Positions 53,008 to 61,194 of a stretch of 62,514 nt of DNA are shown one piece after another. How positions within the stretch are numbered: position 1 is the stretch's first letter; every line of letters begins with the position of its first letter. Under the pieces are notes generated by a model that saw only the letters and a list, made by a program, of their open reading frames with translations, had not been told where the DNA came from and did not search any database. Position numbers and translations under genes: made by a program. This DNA comes from JAAYPI01 sp036734385 (lineage in GTDB: Bacteria > Bacteroidota > Bacteroidia > Bacteroidales > Paludibacteraceae): NCBI GenBank assembly GCA_036734385.1, contig DAIMYQ010000007.1, positions 1 to 62,514 of the forward strand, read 5' to 3'.

Positions 53008-53359
53008 CAGATAGGAGAGTGTCTTTCTTTATTCTAATGGTTGAGAAATCAATATTTTCCAATAAAAACAAATTATTTATTTTTTCCCCAACTTTTATTG
53101 TCTCACAACCAAGAATACTTATCATATCAAAAATATTCTTCTTTGGATTGTCGCTTTGTAATTCTCGAAAATCTTGAATCTTAGGAATTACATTGGTTTT
53201 TACCGAAAAAATAATTCCATTATAAAATAGAGTGGCAGCTCTCTCTTTTGTGAGTATTGAAATTTCTTTAATAATCTTATCAGAGTTTATTTCAATTACC
53301 CCTCCCTTCAAAAAATTATTATCAGAAATTACTATATATTGAGCTGCAACACATTCCAT
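52994..53359 (-). CDS. Shrunken amidohydrolase-like protein lacking the catalytic barrel
   Basis: A 121-aa ORF in the lspA-DUF4296 run. Residues 4-51 (AAQYIVISDNNFLKGGVIEI to LFYNGIIFS) resemble the N-terminal strands of Bacteroidetes amidohydrolases, which normally continue with PGFVNAHCHLELSH. Residues from about 56 (VIPKIQDFRELQ, IFDMISILGCETIKVGEKIN, LFLLENIDFSTIRI) resemble their C-terminal helix and strands. All metal ligands (HxH, Lys, His, His, Asp) are absent. I infer an in-frame loss of roughly 250-300 residues that leaves the two halves of the beta-sandwich; degeneration or a new non-catalytic role is possible. Its start abuts the DUF4296 stop without spacing. Confidence 0.6.
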   Translation of the reverse strand: MECVAAQYIVISDNNFLKGGVIEINSDKIIKEISILTKERAATLFYNGIIFSVKTNVIPKIQDFRELQSDNPKKNIFDMISILGCETIKVGEKINNLFLLENIDFSTIRIKKDTLLSAIFF

Positions 53360-53749
53360 TTATTTTGCTTTATTAGCATTTAAGGTATCTTTTTTTAGAT
53401 AATAACCTTTTTCAATCAAACTTTTCTGTTTTTCTAATCTTGATACGACACTGTCATATACACGTTTATATATTTTAGGATGTCGGGCGTACCATGCAAT
53501 AGAACTATCCAATTCAGCTAAAGTAATTTCATGCTTCATTAAAATGTTATTGTAATAAACATTAGAGGTAGAATGGTTATTCTGATTTAGTAGATTTTGT
53601 TCTGACATTCCTTCAACCAAATGAACATCAACCATAACGTCAACCATTTTTTTTTCTTGTAAAACACCCCGATTATACCTTTCTCCACAAGAAAAAAAGA
53701 GGAAAGGAAGGAGTATACACAAACATAGTTGACTTTTTATGAAATTCAT
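53360..53749 (-). CDS. DUF4296 family lipoprotein
   Basis: A 129-aa lipoprotein with signal ILLPFLFFSC (Cys21) and the DUF4296 core: MVDVMVDVHLVEGMSE near 35-50, then helices with YYNNILMKHEITLAELDSSI and WYARHPKIYKRVYDSVVSRL. The family is Bacteroidetes-specific and of unknown function. The gene overlaps the end of lspA by 4 bases (ATGA), so the two are translationally coupled. Confidence 0.85.
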   Translation of the reverse strand: MNFIKSQLCLCILLPFLFFSCGERYNRGVLQEKKMVDVMVDVHLVEGMSEQNLLNQNNHSTSNVYYNNILMKHEITLAELDSSIAWYARHPKIYKRVYDSVVSRLEKQKSLIEKGYYLKKDTLNANKAK

Positions 53750-54366
53750 TTTGATACCTTGTTTTTAAAAATTTTCTTTTCAAATATTATAATAAGAATA
53801 ACTCCGACAGTAATGCAAGAATCTGCAATATTGAATACTGGTGCGAAAAAAGTAAACTCTTGACCTCCTACCATTGGAATCCAGTTCCAAAAATTTCCTT
53901 GGATAAGAGGAAAATATAACATATCTACAACTTTCCCATAGAATATATGTGCGTATCCTTGTCCAAAAGGAACGAATTTTGCAATCTCAAAAGGTGTACT
54001 TTCAGAAAAAATTTGACCATACAAAATCGAGTCTATTATATTACCAAAAGCACCTGCGAATATTAAACATACTGGTACTAATAATGTATATTCGCTATCT
54101 TTTTTTATAGATAAAAAAAGATAATAACCTATTGCCAAAGAAGCTATTATCCTAAAAATGGTAAGATATTTCTTATCGAACAAAGACATACCAAAAGCCA
54201 TGCCCTTATTTTCCACAAAATGTAGACGAAACCAGCCCGTAATTTGAATTTCCTCACCCAAAAAGAAACTCGTTTTAATCCAAATTTTGAAGATTTGGTC
54301 TAAAATTAATAGCGAAAATATAAGAGAGACACTAATAAGTGCCTTTTTGGTTATCTGTGTTGTCAT
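53746..54366 (-). CDS. lspA: Lipoprotein signal peptidase
   Basis: Inner-membrane aspartyl protease that removes signal peptides from prolipoproteins, at least four of which are encoded in this window. The 206-aa protein has four membrane helices and the two catalytic Asp in GNIIDSILYG near 113 and FNIADSCITVG near 180. The extra loop between them (SESTPFEIAKFVPFGQGYAH) is a Bacteroidetes insertion. The start is MTTQITKKAL, five codons inside a GTG-initiated longer frame that gives an odd cysteine-rich N-terminus. It sits between a dksA-like gene and DUF4296. Confidence 0.94.
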   Translation of the reverse strand: MTTQITKKALISVSLIFSLLILDQIFKIWIKTSFFLGEEIQITGWFRLHFVENKGMAFGMSLFDKKYLTIFRIIASLAIGYYLFLSIKKDSEYTLLVPVCLIFAGAFGNIIDSILYGQIFSESTPFEIAKFVPFGQGYAHIFYGKVVDMLYFPLIQGNFWNWIPMVGGQEFTFFAPVFNIADSCITVGVILIIIFEKKIFKNKVSK

Positions 54367-54413
54367 ACATAAACAAACCACCTCGATGAAAAACTATCGA
54401 AGTCGCAAGAATT

Positions 54414-54794
54414 TTATTTTTTTTCAGATTCCTTTGCTTCTATACTAAGTGTAGCATGTGGAACTGCACGTAAACGTTCTTTAGGAATCAGCTCTCCTGT
54501 TTCACGGCAAATGCCATAAGTTTTGTTTTCTATCCGCACCAAGGCGGCTTGTAAGTGTTGAATAAATTTCATTTGACGTTGAGCCAAACGTCCAGCTTCT
54601 TCTTTAGACATAGTTGTTGCACCTTCTTCCAATACTTTAAAAGTAGGGGATGTGTCAGTTGTGTCATTACCATCCAAATTATTAAGCGCTGCCTTAAGTT
54701 GTTCATAATCAACAAAAGCTTTATCCAGTTTCTCTTTAATGATGTCGCGGAATTCTTCTAATTCAGCGTCAGAATATCTCGTTTTTTCGCTCAT
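54414..54794 (-). CDS. TraR/DksA-like protein without the zinc cysteines
   Basis: A 126-aa protein related to DksA, which enters the RNA polymerase secondary channel with ppGpp. It has the N-terminal coiled coil (about 5-45) with an acidic tip region (NNLDGNDTTDTSPTFK) and the C-terminal motif ENKTYGICRETGELIPKERL. Only one cysteine remains of the four zinc ligands, which is the usual state of the Bacteroidetes homologues. It follows ileS by about 95 bases and precedes lspA by 47; function as a transcription factor is inferred. Confidence 0.85.
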   Translation of the reverse strand: MSEKTRYSDAELEEFRDIIKEKLDKAFVDYEQLKAALNNLDGNDTTDTSPTFKVLEEGATTMSKEEAGRLAQRQMKFIQHLQAALVRIENKTYGICRETGELIPKERLRAVPHATLSIEAKESEKK

Positions 54795-54889
54795 AGTAGT
54801 AATTTTATTAATGTTTGAAACCTTTATGCGAATATACTTCCTTGTTTCTTAAAATCAAAATTAAAGGCTGTTAAAATCAGGTATATATT

Positions 54890-57800
54890 TTATATTTTCT
54901 CTATAGAAATGTTGAGTATGTCTTTTTCTATTTCTAATGCTATAGAATTGCTCACCTTGTTAACAATTTTTATTGAATTAGCCAGGGTTTGACTTGCGAT
55001 GTAACTGTTGTAAGCAATGATAGATTCGTTGAATTTGGAATGACTTTCTACATTAACTACAATCTTATCTGTAATATCAAAGCCACTTGATTTGCGAATA
55101 TTTTGAATACGATTAATTAATTCTCGAGCTATTCCTTCTTTTTGAAGTTCATCTGTAATAGTAATATCCAAAGCTACCGTAAATTTTCCTTCATTGGCAA
55201 CTAACCAACCTGGAATATCTTCTGAGAAGATTTCTACATCTTCAACTGAAACATCTATTTGTTCATTATTCACAGTGAATAAGAATGAGCCATTCTTCTC
55301 AAATTCTAGAATTTCCTTTTGTGGCATTTCTTGGAGCATAGAGGCAATCTGTTTCATGTTTTTGCCACATTTTGGACCTAATTTTTTAAAATCAGGCTTA
55401 ATGCTTTTTACAAGAACGCCAGCAGAACCGTCAACAAATTTTATCTCCTTTACGTTTACCTCGTTTATTATTAATTCTTTAATCGCCATTATATTGTTTT
55501 TCATTTCATCTTCCAAAATAGGAATCATGATAGAAGAAAGCGGTTGACGAACTTTGATATTTACTTTTTTACGCAAAGCTAATACCATAGATGTAATAGT
55601 TTGTGCAACATCCATGCGGTTTTCCAACAACTTATTTATTAAATTCTCGTTGTAAGTTGGGAATTTTGTTAAATGAACAGATATATTGGTATCCTTTCCT
55701 GTAACGTTGTTCAAATCAAGGAATAACTGATCAGCGAAGAATGGTGCGATAGGGGCCATTAACCTCGAAATGGTTTCCAAACAAGTATAGAGAGTTTGAT
55801 AGGCGGAGAGTTTGTCTTGTGTCATTGTTCCCGCCCAATAACGTCTACGATTTAAACGAACATACCAATTGCTTAAATTGTCTGAAACAAAATTAGAAAT
55901 AGCACGTCCTGCTCTTGTTGGCTCGTAATCAGCATAATTCGCATTTACTTCCTTGACTAATGTATTCAGCAATGAAATAATCCATTGATCAATCTCAGGA
56001 CGTTTATTTATAGGCACCTCAGCTTCTTCGTATTTGAAATTATCAACATTTGCGTAAAGAGCAAAAAATGAATAGCTGTTATAAAGTGTTCCAAAAAACT
56101 TTCTGGTTACTTCTTCGACACCTTCCGTATCAAATTTTAAATTGTCCCATGGCGAAGAGTTTGTCATCATGTACCAACGAAGAGCATCAGAACCATACTT
56201 TTCGATGCTTGAGAATGGATCGATACCGTTTCCCAGACGTTTAGACATCTTGTTTCCATTTTTGTCCAACACCAATCCATTAGAAATAACATTTTTGAAT
56301 GCTACTGAACCACGAATCATGGTACTAATAGCATGTAAAGTAAAGAACCAGCCTCTTGTTTGATCAACTCCTTCAGAAATAAAATCAGCAGGAAAGAAGC
56401 TTCCTGAATCAATAAGACTTTTGTTTTCAAACGGATAATGCAATTGAGCATAAGGCATTGCACCGGAATCAAACCAAACATCTACTAAATCCAATTCACG
56501 TTTCATGCGCTTTCCACTTGCTGAGACAAGGACTATTTCATCAACATAGGGACGGTGTAAATCAATATTTTCAATAGCGTAATTTTCAGCAGTATATTGA
56601 CCTACTTTAAAGTTTTTGTATGGATTTTGAGTCATGAAACCCGCTGAGATTGATTTTTCAATTTCAGAAAATAATTCTTCTATGGAGCCAATACAAATTT
56701 CTTCAAATCCATCTTCAGTCCGCCAAATAGGAAGAGGTGTTCCCCAATAACGACTACGACTTAAGTTCCAATCCTGTAAATTTTCCAACCATTTACCAAA
56801 CCGACCTGTTCCAGTTGATTGAGGTTTCCAATTGATACTTTCATTTAAAGTCATCATCTGCTCACGACAAGCTGTTGTGCGTATAAACCAACTGTCTAAG
56901 GGATAATATAAAACTGGTTTGTCTGTACGCCAGCAATGAGGATAATTGTGTGTATGTTTTTCTATTTTGAAAACAAGACCTTGTTGTTTCAACATCATAC
57001 AGATAGAAATATCAAGAGTCTCGTCTTGCTCTGTCAAATTTTTATCGTAAGCATTTTTCACAAAACGTCCAGCAAACTCCTTGTATAAAGGACTATTAAG
57101 ATTTGATTTTACATATTTTTCATCCAAATCCTCAAGGCTGAAGAATTTACCTGTTTTATCTACCATTGGTTGCTTGTTTCCATCCTTGTCTATTAATAAC
57201 ATTGGTGGAATTCCATTTTGTTTAGCAACACGGTCATCGTCAGCACCAAAAGTAGGTGCGATATGAACAATACCGGTACCATCTTCAGTTGTTACGAAAT
57301 CACCCGTAATAACACGGAAAGCTCCTTGTCCCGGATTTACCCAAGGAATAAGTTGTTCATATTGAATTCCAGATAATTCATATCCTTTACATTCGGCTAA
57401 AACCTTGAATGGTATATTTTTATCACCATGTTTATAATCTTCCAATCCTAAATCCGCATTTTTTTGATTAAAATGTACACTTACCAAGTCTTTTGCCAAA
57501 ATTAATGTAACAGGATTTCCTGTATATGGGTTAAATGATTTAACTAATGCATAAGTGATGTTTGGACCAACACAAAGAGCCGTATTAGATGGTAATGTCC
57601 AAGGAGTTGTTGTCCAAGCTATGAAATAGCAATTGCCATCAATTTTTCCATCAAATGGCAATTTGTTTTTATCAGACACTTTGAATTGTGCAACACAGGT
57701 GGTGTCTTTTACATCACGATAGCATCCCGGTTGATTAAGTTCATGCGTACTTAAACCAGTTCCGGCGGCTGGAGAGTAGGGCTGAATAGTATAACCTTTA

Positions 57801-58324
57801 TATAATAGCCCTTTATTATACAGTTGTTTCAAAAGCCACCAAAGTGTTTCTATATAACGATTATCGTAGGTAATATAAGGTTTTTTCATGTCTACCCAAT
57901 ATCCCATTTTGGTTGTTAAATCTTCCCATTCTTGAGTGTACTTCATTACATCTTTACGACAAGCAGCATTGTAGTCATCTACTGAAATTTTCTTACCAAT
58001 ATCTTCTTTCGTAATACCTAATGACTTTTCAACACCAAGTTCTACTGGTAGTCCGTGCGTATCCCATCCTGCTTTTCGTTTTACCTGAAAACCTTTCATT
58101 GTTTTATATCTACAAAAAGTATCTTTAATGGTGCGTGCCATAACATGGTGAATGCCGGGCATTCCGTTAGCAGATGGAGGCCCTTCGTAGAAAACAAAAG
58201 CAGGAGAACCTTCTCGAATTGCTATACTTTTATGAAAAATGTCATTTTTATCCCATTGTTTAAGGATTTCTTTATTTATTTCCGAAAGATTTAGATTTGA
58301 ATATTCAGTGAATTTGTTACTCAT
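54890..58324 (-). CDS. ileS: Isoleucyl-tRNA synthetase
   Basis: Charges tRNA-Ile. The 1144-aa class I enzyme is of the long, eukaryote-like type common in Bacteroidetes. HIGH-type motif GPPSANGMPGIHHVMART near 48, CP1 editing domain (about 190-420) with GTGIVHIAPTFGADD, KMSKS in NGNKMSKRLGNGIDPF near 697, and a long C-terminal anticodon region with two extra domains. The length and the missing zinc-finger tail suggest the class linked to mupirocin tolerance, though that is inference. A perfect -7 box lies 25 bases upstream. Confidence 0.97.
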   Translation of the reverse strand: MSNKFTEYSNLNLSEINKEILKQWDKNDIFHKSIAIREGSPAFVFYEGPPSANGMPGIHHVMARTIKDTFCRYKTMKGFQVKRKAGWDTHGLPVELGVEKSLGITKEDIGKKISVDDYNAACRKDVMKYTQEWEDLTTKMGYWVDMKKPYITYDNRYIETLWWLLKQLYNKGLLYKGYTIQPYSPAAGTGLSTHELNQPGCYRDVKDTTCVAQFKVSDKNKLPFDGKIDGNCYFIAWTTTPWTLPSNTALCVGPNITYALVKSFNPYTGNPVTLILAKDLVSVHFNQKNADLGLEDYKHGDKNIPFKVLAECKGYELSGIQYEQLIPWVNPGQGAFRVITGDFVTTEDGTGIVHIAPTFGADDDRVAKQNGIPPMLLIDKDGNKQPMVDKTGKFFSLEDLDEKYVKSNLNSPLYKEFAGRFVKNAYDKNLTEQDETLDISICMMLKQQGLVFKIEKHTHNYPHCWRTDKPVLYYPLDSWFIRTTACREQMMTLNESINWKPQSTGTGRFGKWLENLQDWNLSRSRYWGTPLPIWRTEDGFEEICIGSIEELFSEIEKSISAGFMTQNPYKNFKVGQYTAENYAIENIDLHRPYVDEIVLVSASGKRMKRELDLVDVWFDSGAMPYAQLHYPFENKSLIDSGSFFPADFISEGVDQTRGWFFTLHAISTMIRGSVAFKNVISNGLVLDKNGNKMSKRLGNGIDPFSSIEKYGSDALRWYMMTNSSPWDNLKFDTEGVEEVTRKFFGTLYNSYSFFALYANVDNFKYEEAEVPINKRPEIDQWIISLLNTLVKEVNANYADYEPTRAGRAISNFVSDNLSNWYVRLNRRRYWAGTMTQDKLSAYQTLYTCLETISRLMAPIAPFFADQLFLDLNNVTGKDTNISVHLTKFPTYNENLINKLLENRMDVAQTITSMVLALRKKVNIKVRQPLSSIMIPILEDEMKNNIMAIKELIINEVNVKEIKFVDGSAGVLVKSIKPDFKKLGPKCGKNMKQIASMLQEMPQKEILEFEKNGSFLFTVNNEQIDVSVEDVEIFSEDIPGWLVANEGKFTVALDITITDELQKEGIARELINRIQNIRKSSGFDITDKIVVNVESHSKFNESIIAYNSYIASQTLANSIKIVNKVSNSIALEIEKDILNISIEKI

Positions 58325-58348
58325 AATAGCATATTGTTAAAAAGCACA

Positions 58349-58356
58349 CAAAGGTA
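58349..58356 (-). promoter_or_regulatory. Promoter -7 box of ileS
   Basis: Perfect TACCTTTG on the minus strand, leader about 20 bases; upstream sequence is AT-rich with no clear -33. Confidence 0.5.
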
Positions 58357-58413
58357 AAAAAACAACTAATAAGAAAAAAGGATATTAAATCAACTTTATT
58401 ATCCATATAACAT

Positions 58414-58451
58414 AAATTTGGCTTTTATTAGAATATATAAAAGCCAAATTT
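58414..58451 (-). terminator. Hairpin after the DUF4293 gene
   Basis: A 15-bp perfect stem (58414-58428 with 58437-58451) and an 8-base loop. The minus-strand tail is AT-rich but not a pure T run, so termination strength is uncertain. Confidence 0.65.
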
Positions 58452-58472
58452 GCAATTTCTTTTAAAATTTAT

Positions 58473-58937
58473 CTATTTTCTCATTCTATTAATGGAACGA
58501 ACAAGATTCTCATCTTTTCTAATGGCTTTTATTGCTAAATAAGAAAAAACAATATTAGCAAGTGGAATAACAATGCCTGATTTTAGTGTAAATGTATTAA
58601 TTTCTCCACAATATTTTTTTCCTAAATACAAGTAAATAAGAATAATACCGTAAAATAGTATCGTCAAAATTATAGAGATAAAATTTAGACGTATTTGTAA
58701 GATTCTTTTTTTATAAAGAAAAATACTTATAAATGACAATGTTGGTATAATGATAGCTAATATGGTATAGGGTAGGAATGGATAAACAATTTTTTTTTCA
58801 GGAGAAAAAATACCCATAAAATTAACAGTGTAAGAAAAATTATTTACATCTATAAATTGGGCTATAGGTAAAAAAAATAAAAGACTTCCAAGAATTGAAA
58901 TGGCTAATAAGTATACTGTTTGAATTCGTTGTATCAT
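58473..58937 (-). CDS. DUF4293 family membrane protein
   Basis: A 154-aa inner-membrane protein with four membrane helices (about 7-25, 55-73, 85-107, 118-137). It has the family-typical start MIQRIQTVYLL and an ending rich in basic residues (IRKDENLVRSINRMRK). DUF4293 occurs across Bacteroidetes; its function is unknown. The gene has no close partner on the same strand: the Ala/Pro-rich lipoprotein upstream is separated by a terminator. Confidence 0.86.
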   Translation of the reverse strand: MIQRIQTVYLLAISILGSLLFFLPIAQFIDVNNFSYTVNFMGIFSPEKKIVYPFLPYTILAIIIPTLSFISIFLYKKRILQIRLNFISIILTILFYGIILIYLYLGKKYCGEINTFTLKSGIVIPLANIVFSYLAIKAIRKDENLVRSINRMRK

Positions 58938-58984
58938 CGGTTTTTTCTCTCATTTTAAAGTAAAAGAGGGTGAGACTAAAAAAG

Positions 58985-59019
58985 AAAAAAGTCCGTAGAA
59001 ATTAATTACGGACTTTTTT
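58985..59019 (-). terminator. Terminator of the Ala/Pro-rich lipoprotein gene
   Basis: A 13-bp perfect stem (58985-58997 with 59007-59019) bounded by A6 and T6, loop 9 bases, 20 bases after the stop codon on the minus strand. The symmetric ends would also allow plus-strand termination. Confidence 0.88.
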
Positions 59020-59038
59020 GTCAATTTTTTTGCTAAAA

Positions 59039-59281
59039 TTATTTTGCAGGAGCAGCAGCAGGAGCAGCAGCAGGAGCAGCAGCAGGAGCAGCAGCAGTAG
59101 CATCAGCAGCAGGAGCTTCAGCAACAGGAGCTTCTTCTACAACAGGAGCAGCTTCTACAGCAGGTTCTGTTGCAACTTCTTCAGTAGCAGGAGCTGCTTC
59201 TTCTTCAGATGCACTTTCTTTTGAACAAGATGCGAAAGACACTGCAACAACAGTAGCAAAAAACAATACTAACTTTTTCAT
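59039..59281 (-). CDS. Small Ala/Pro/Glu-rich lipoprotein with tandem repeats
   Basis: An 80-aa lipoprotein: signal MKKLVLFFATVVAVSFASC with Cys19 lipidated, then an acidic Glu/Ala/Val/Pro segment (about 20-58), then a pure Ala/Pro tail (repeats of AAAP) ending in Lys. There is no folded domain; it probably extends as a flexible tether in the periplasm or on the surface. Its GC content is far above the surroundings because the tail uses GCT/GCA/CCT codons in a 12-bp tandem array. It has a very good promoter and its own terminator, hinting at high expression. Confidence 0.85.
   Translation of the reverse strand: MKKLVLFFATVVAVSFASCSKESASEEEAAPATEEVATEPAVEAAPVVEEAPVAEAPAADATAAAPAAAPAAAPAAAPAK
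59046..59093. repeat. 12-bp tandem repeat, four exact copies, inside the lipoprotein gene
   Basis: Unit GCAGGAGCAGCA repeated four times without mismatch, encoding the AAAP repeats. The unit is a multiple of three, so copy-number change alters tail length without breaking the frame. Confidence 0.9.
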
Positions 59282-59333
59282 TTTTTTTTAGTTTTTAAAA
59301 GATTAAACAATGATTTCTGTTTTTTATTTCGGA

Positions 59334-59363
59334 CAAAGGTATCTATTTATTTTTATCTGCAAA
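59334..59363 (-). promoter_or_regulatory. Promoter of the Ala/Pro-rich lipoprotein gene
   Basis: Minus strand: TTTG (59360-59363), 18 bases, then TACCTTTG (59334-59341): both elements match consensus exactly, the best promoter in the window. Leader about 48 bases, T/A-rich. Confidence 0.7.
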
Positions 59364-59438
59364 CAAAAAAAATATAAAAATTTATGTTAATTAATGTAAA
59401 AATTATAAATCGTTGTAAGTAAATAACTTATACAAAGT

Positions 59439-61106
59439 CTATAAATTGATATTTGTGTATAAATATCGCTTAATGCTGCGTTTTGGCGTCTTAACGAATT
59501 CGTTGGGGTATAAATGAATCTTTGTCAGGTTTTCGTAACTTGCCAGCGTCTTATTTAACTCATTTCTATTTTCTTCCATTATTAATTCCAAATCTTGTTG
59601 AGTCATATTTGATTCATCTGAAGCTTCATAGTCAGGATAAACTAACGCATACAATCTTCCTCCCTTTTCGACGACTAAACTCTCCATTACGAAAGGCATA
59701 TTATTTAGCTTTGCTTCTATTTCCTCAGGGTATATATTTTGACCATTAGAACTTAAAATCATGCTTTTAGAGCGCCCTCGGATATATATGTTAGAATCTC
59801 TATCAATAGTTCCTAAATCTCCAGTTTTTAGCCACGAGTCTTCGGTAAATACTTCTTTGGTTGCATTTTCGTTTTTGTAATAGCCCATCATAACATTTTC
59901 TCCTTTAACTAAAATTTCTCCTACAGTATTATAAGGATCTGGAGAATCTATTTTAACTTTCATTGTATCAAGAACTTTACCCGCCGAAGTTGGAATAAAA
60001 TTTTTATGATTAGAATAAGAAATAAGAGGTCCACATTCTGTCATGCCATAACCTATGGTAAAAGGAAATTTTATTTTTTGCAAGAATTTTTCAACCTCTT
60101 GATTTATAGGAGCTCCCCCTATAATAATTTCGGTAAATTTACCTCCAAATGAATTAACAAGTTTTTTATTTATTTGTTCATACATCTTATCATTTAATAT
60201 AGGAATATTCAATGCAAATCGGATTCCCCTTTTATTTAAAGATGGTAAAATCGACTTTTTATATATTTTTTCGATAATGAGAGGAACCATAAAAATAACG
60301 GTTGGGCGTATTTCTTCAAATGCTTTTACAAGAACTTTTGGACTTGGTATTTTATTAAGGAAATAGATGTGTGAACCGGAACAAGTTCCAACAAGAAAAT
60401 CGAATGCACAACCATATGCATGTGCTAATGGTAGAAAAGAAAGAACTCTACTTTTTTTATGTAATAATTTAGTGTTAAAACCAAAAGTAATATTTCCTGC
60501 TAAATTGTTTCCTGAAAGCATTACGCCTTTACTAAATCCTGTCGTTCCGGATGTATAGCTGAGCATTGCTAATTCACTATTAGACCTATCAGCATAATTC
60601 AGATCTTGAGGAGAAAGTCCTTTAGGATATTTTTGGTTATAAATAGATTGAATCTGAGTCATTACTTTTTGAACTCCGGCTCCATCTTTTTGATTTAAAC
60701 ATCTGAAATCATCTATGGAAAAAGAGGCTAGGATAGTTTCCATTTTTTCTTCTTCCAAATTATCCCAGATATTATCACTGCAAAATAAAAAAACCGATTC
60801 AGAGTGATTTACAATGTGATGAACGTCATTTGGATTAAAATCTTGCAAAATAGGAACAATAACTGCCCCATAGGTAATTACTGCAAGGTACGTAATAACC
60901 CAGTGAGGGGTATTTTTACCAATTAAGGCTACTTTATCTCCGTGTGATAGTTTTGTTTGTTCAAATAAAATATGTAATTCTTCTATTTTCTTAGCAGCCT
61001 GACCATAGGTAAAAGAAGTTCCTTTTGTATAGTCTGTGAAAGCGGTCTGATCCCAATTTTCTTTGAAACTCTTTTCGAAAAGTTTAATAAAATTTTCTTC
61101 AATCAT
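59439..61106 (-). CDS. AMP-forming acyl-CoA synthetase (long-chain fatty acid-CoA ligase type)
   Basis: Activates a carboxylic acid, probably a fatty acid, via an acyl-adenylate. The 555-aa ANL-family enzyme has the phosphate loop MLSYTSGTTGFSKGVMLSG near 183, the A5 motif GYGMTECGPLIS near 350, TGDLGTIDRDSNIYIRGRSK near 425, and the short hinge YPEEIEAKL. The last catalytic lysine is in TPKRSIKRYLY near the C-terminus. The start is MIEENFIKLF because the promoter box TATTTTTG (61135-61142) lies just upstream and would truncate any longer form. Substrate chain length is unknown. Confidence 0.88.
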   Translation of the reverse strand: MIEENFIKLFEKSFKENWDQTAFTDYTKGTSFTYGQAAKKIEELHILFEQTKLSHGDKVALIGKNTPHWVITYLAVITYGAVIVPILQDFNPNDVHHIVNHSESVFLFCSDNIWDNLEEEKMETILASFSIDDFRCLNQKDGAGVQKVMTQIQSIYNQKYPKGLSPQDLNYADRSNSELAMLSYTSGTTGFSKGVMLSGNNLAGNITFGFNTKLLHKKSRVLSFLPLAHAYGCAFDFLVGTCSGSHIYFLNKIPSPKVLVKAFEEIRPTVIFMVPLIIEKIYKKSILPSLNKRGIRFALNIPILNDKMYEQINKKLVNSFGGKFTEIIIGGAPINQEVEKFLQKIKFPFTIGYGMTECGPLISYSNHKNFIPTSAGKVLDTMKVKIDSPDPYNTVGEILVKGENVMMGYYKNENATKEVFTEDSWLKTGDLGTIDRDSNIYIRGRSKSMILSSNGQNIYPEEIEAKLNNMPFVMESLVVEKGGRLYALVYPDYEASDESNMTQQDLELIMEENRNELNKTLASYENLTKIHLYPNEFVKTPKRSIKRYLYTNINL

Positions 61107-61108
61107 AC

Positions 61109-61142
61109 TTTTGCACATTTTATTTAAATTTGTGCAAAAATA
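61109..61142. promoter_or_regulatory. Promoter and inverted repeat of the acyl-CoA synthetase gene
   Basis: A minus-strand -7 box TATTTTTG (61135-61142) overlaps one arm of a perfect inverted repeat TTTTGCACA/TGTGCAAAA (61109-61117 and 61131-61139). A further TTTTGTGCAAA copy starts near 61169. The arrangement resembles an operator that would block initiation. Confidence 0.5.
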
Positions 61143-61194
61143 AAAAAAACACACAAAATTGAAAAGAGTTTTGTGCAAACAATATGAAGCAAAA

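Noticed and set aside
54414..54794. Loss of zinc cysteines in the DksA-like protein as an unusual defect
   Set aside because: As far as I recall the Bacteroidetes homologues share the same YGICRETGxLIPKERL sequence, so this is the normal family state.
59046..59093. Short regular repeats as a CRISPR-like array
   Set aside because: Repeats are contiguous 12-mers without spacers and encode AAAP units of a lipoprotein; no cas genes are present.
59018..59224. Plus-strand frame encoding a Ser/Arg repeat protein
   Set aside because: It is the antisense reading of the 12-bp repeats in the Ala/Pro-rich lipoprotein gene, has no promoter or start context, and is pure low complexity.
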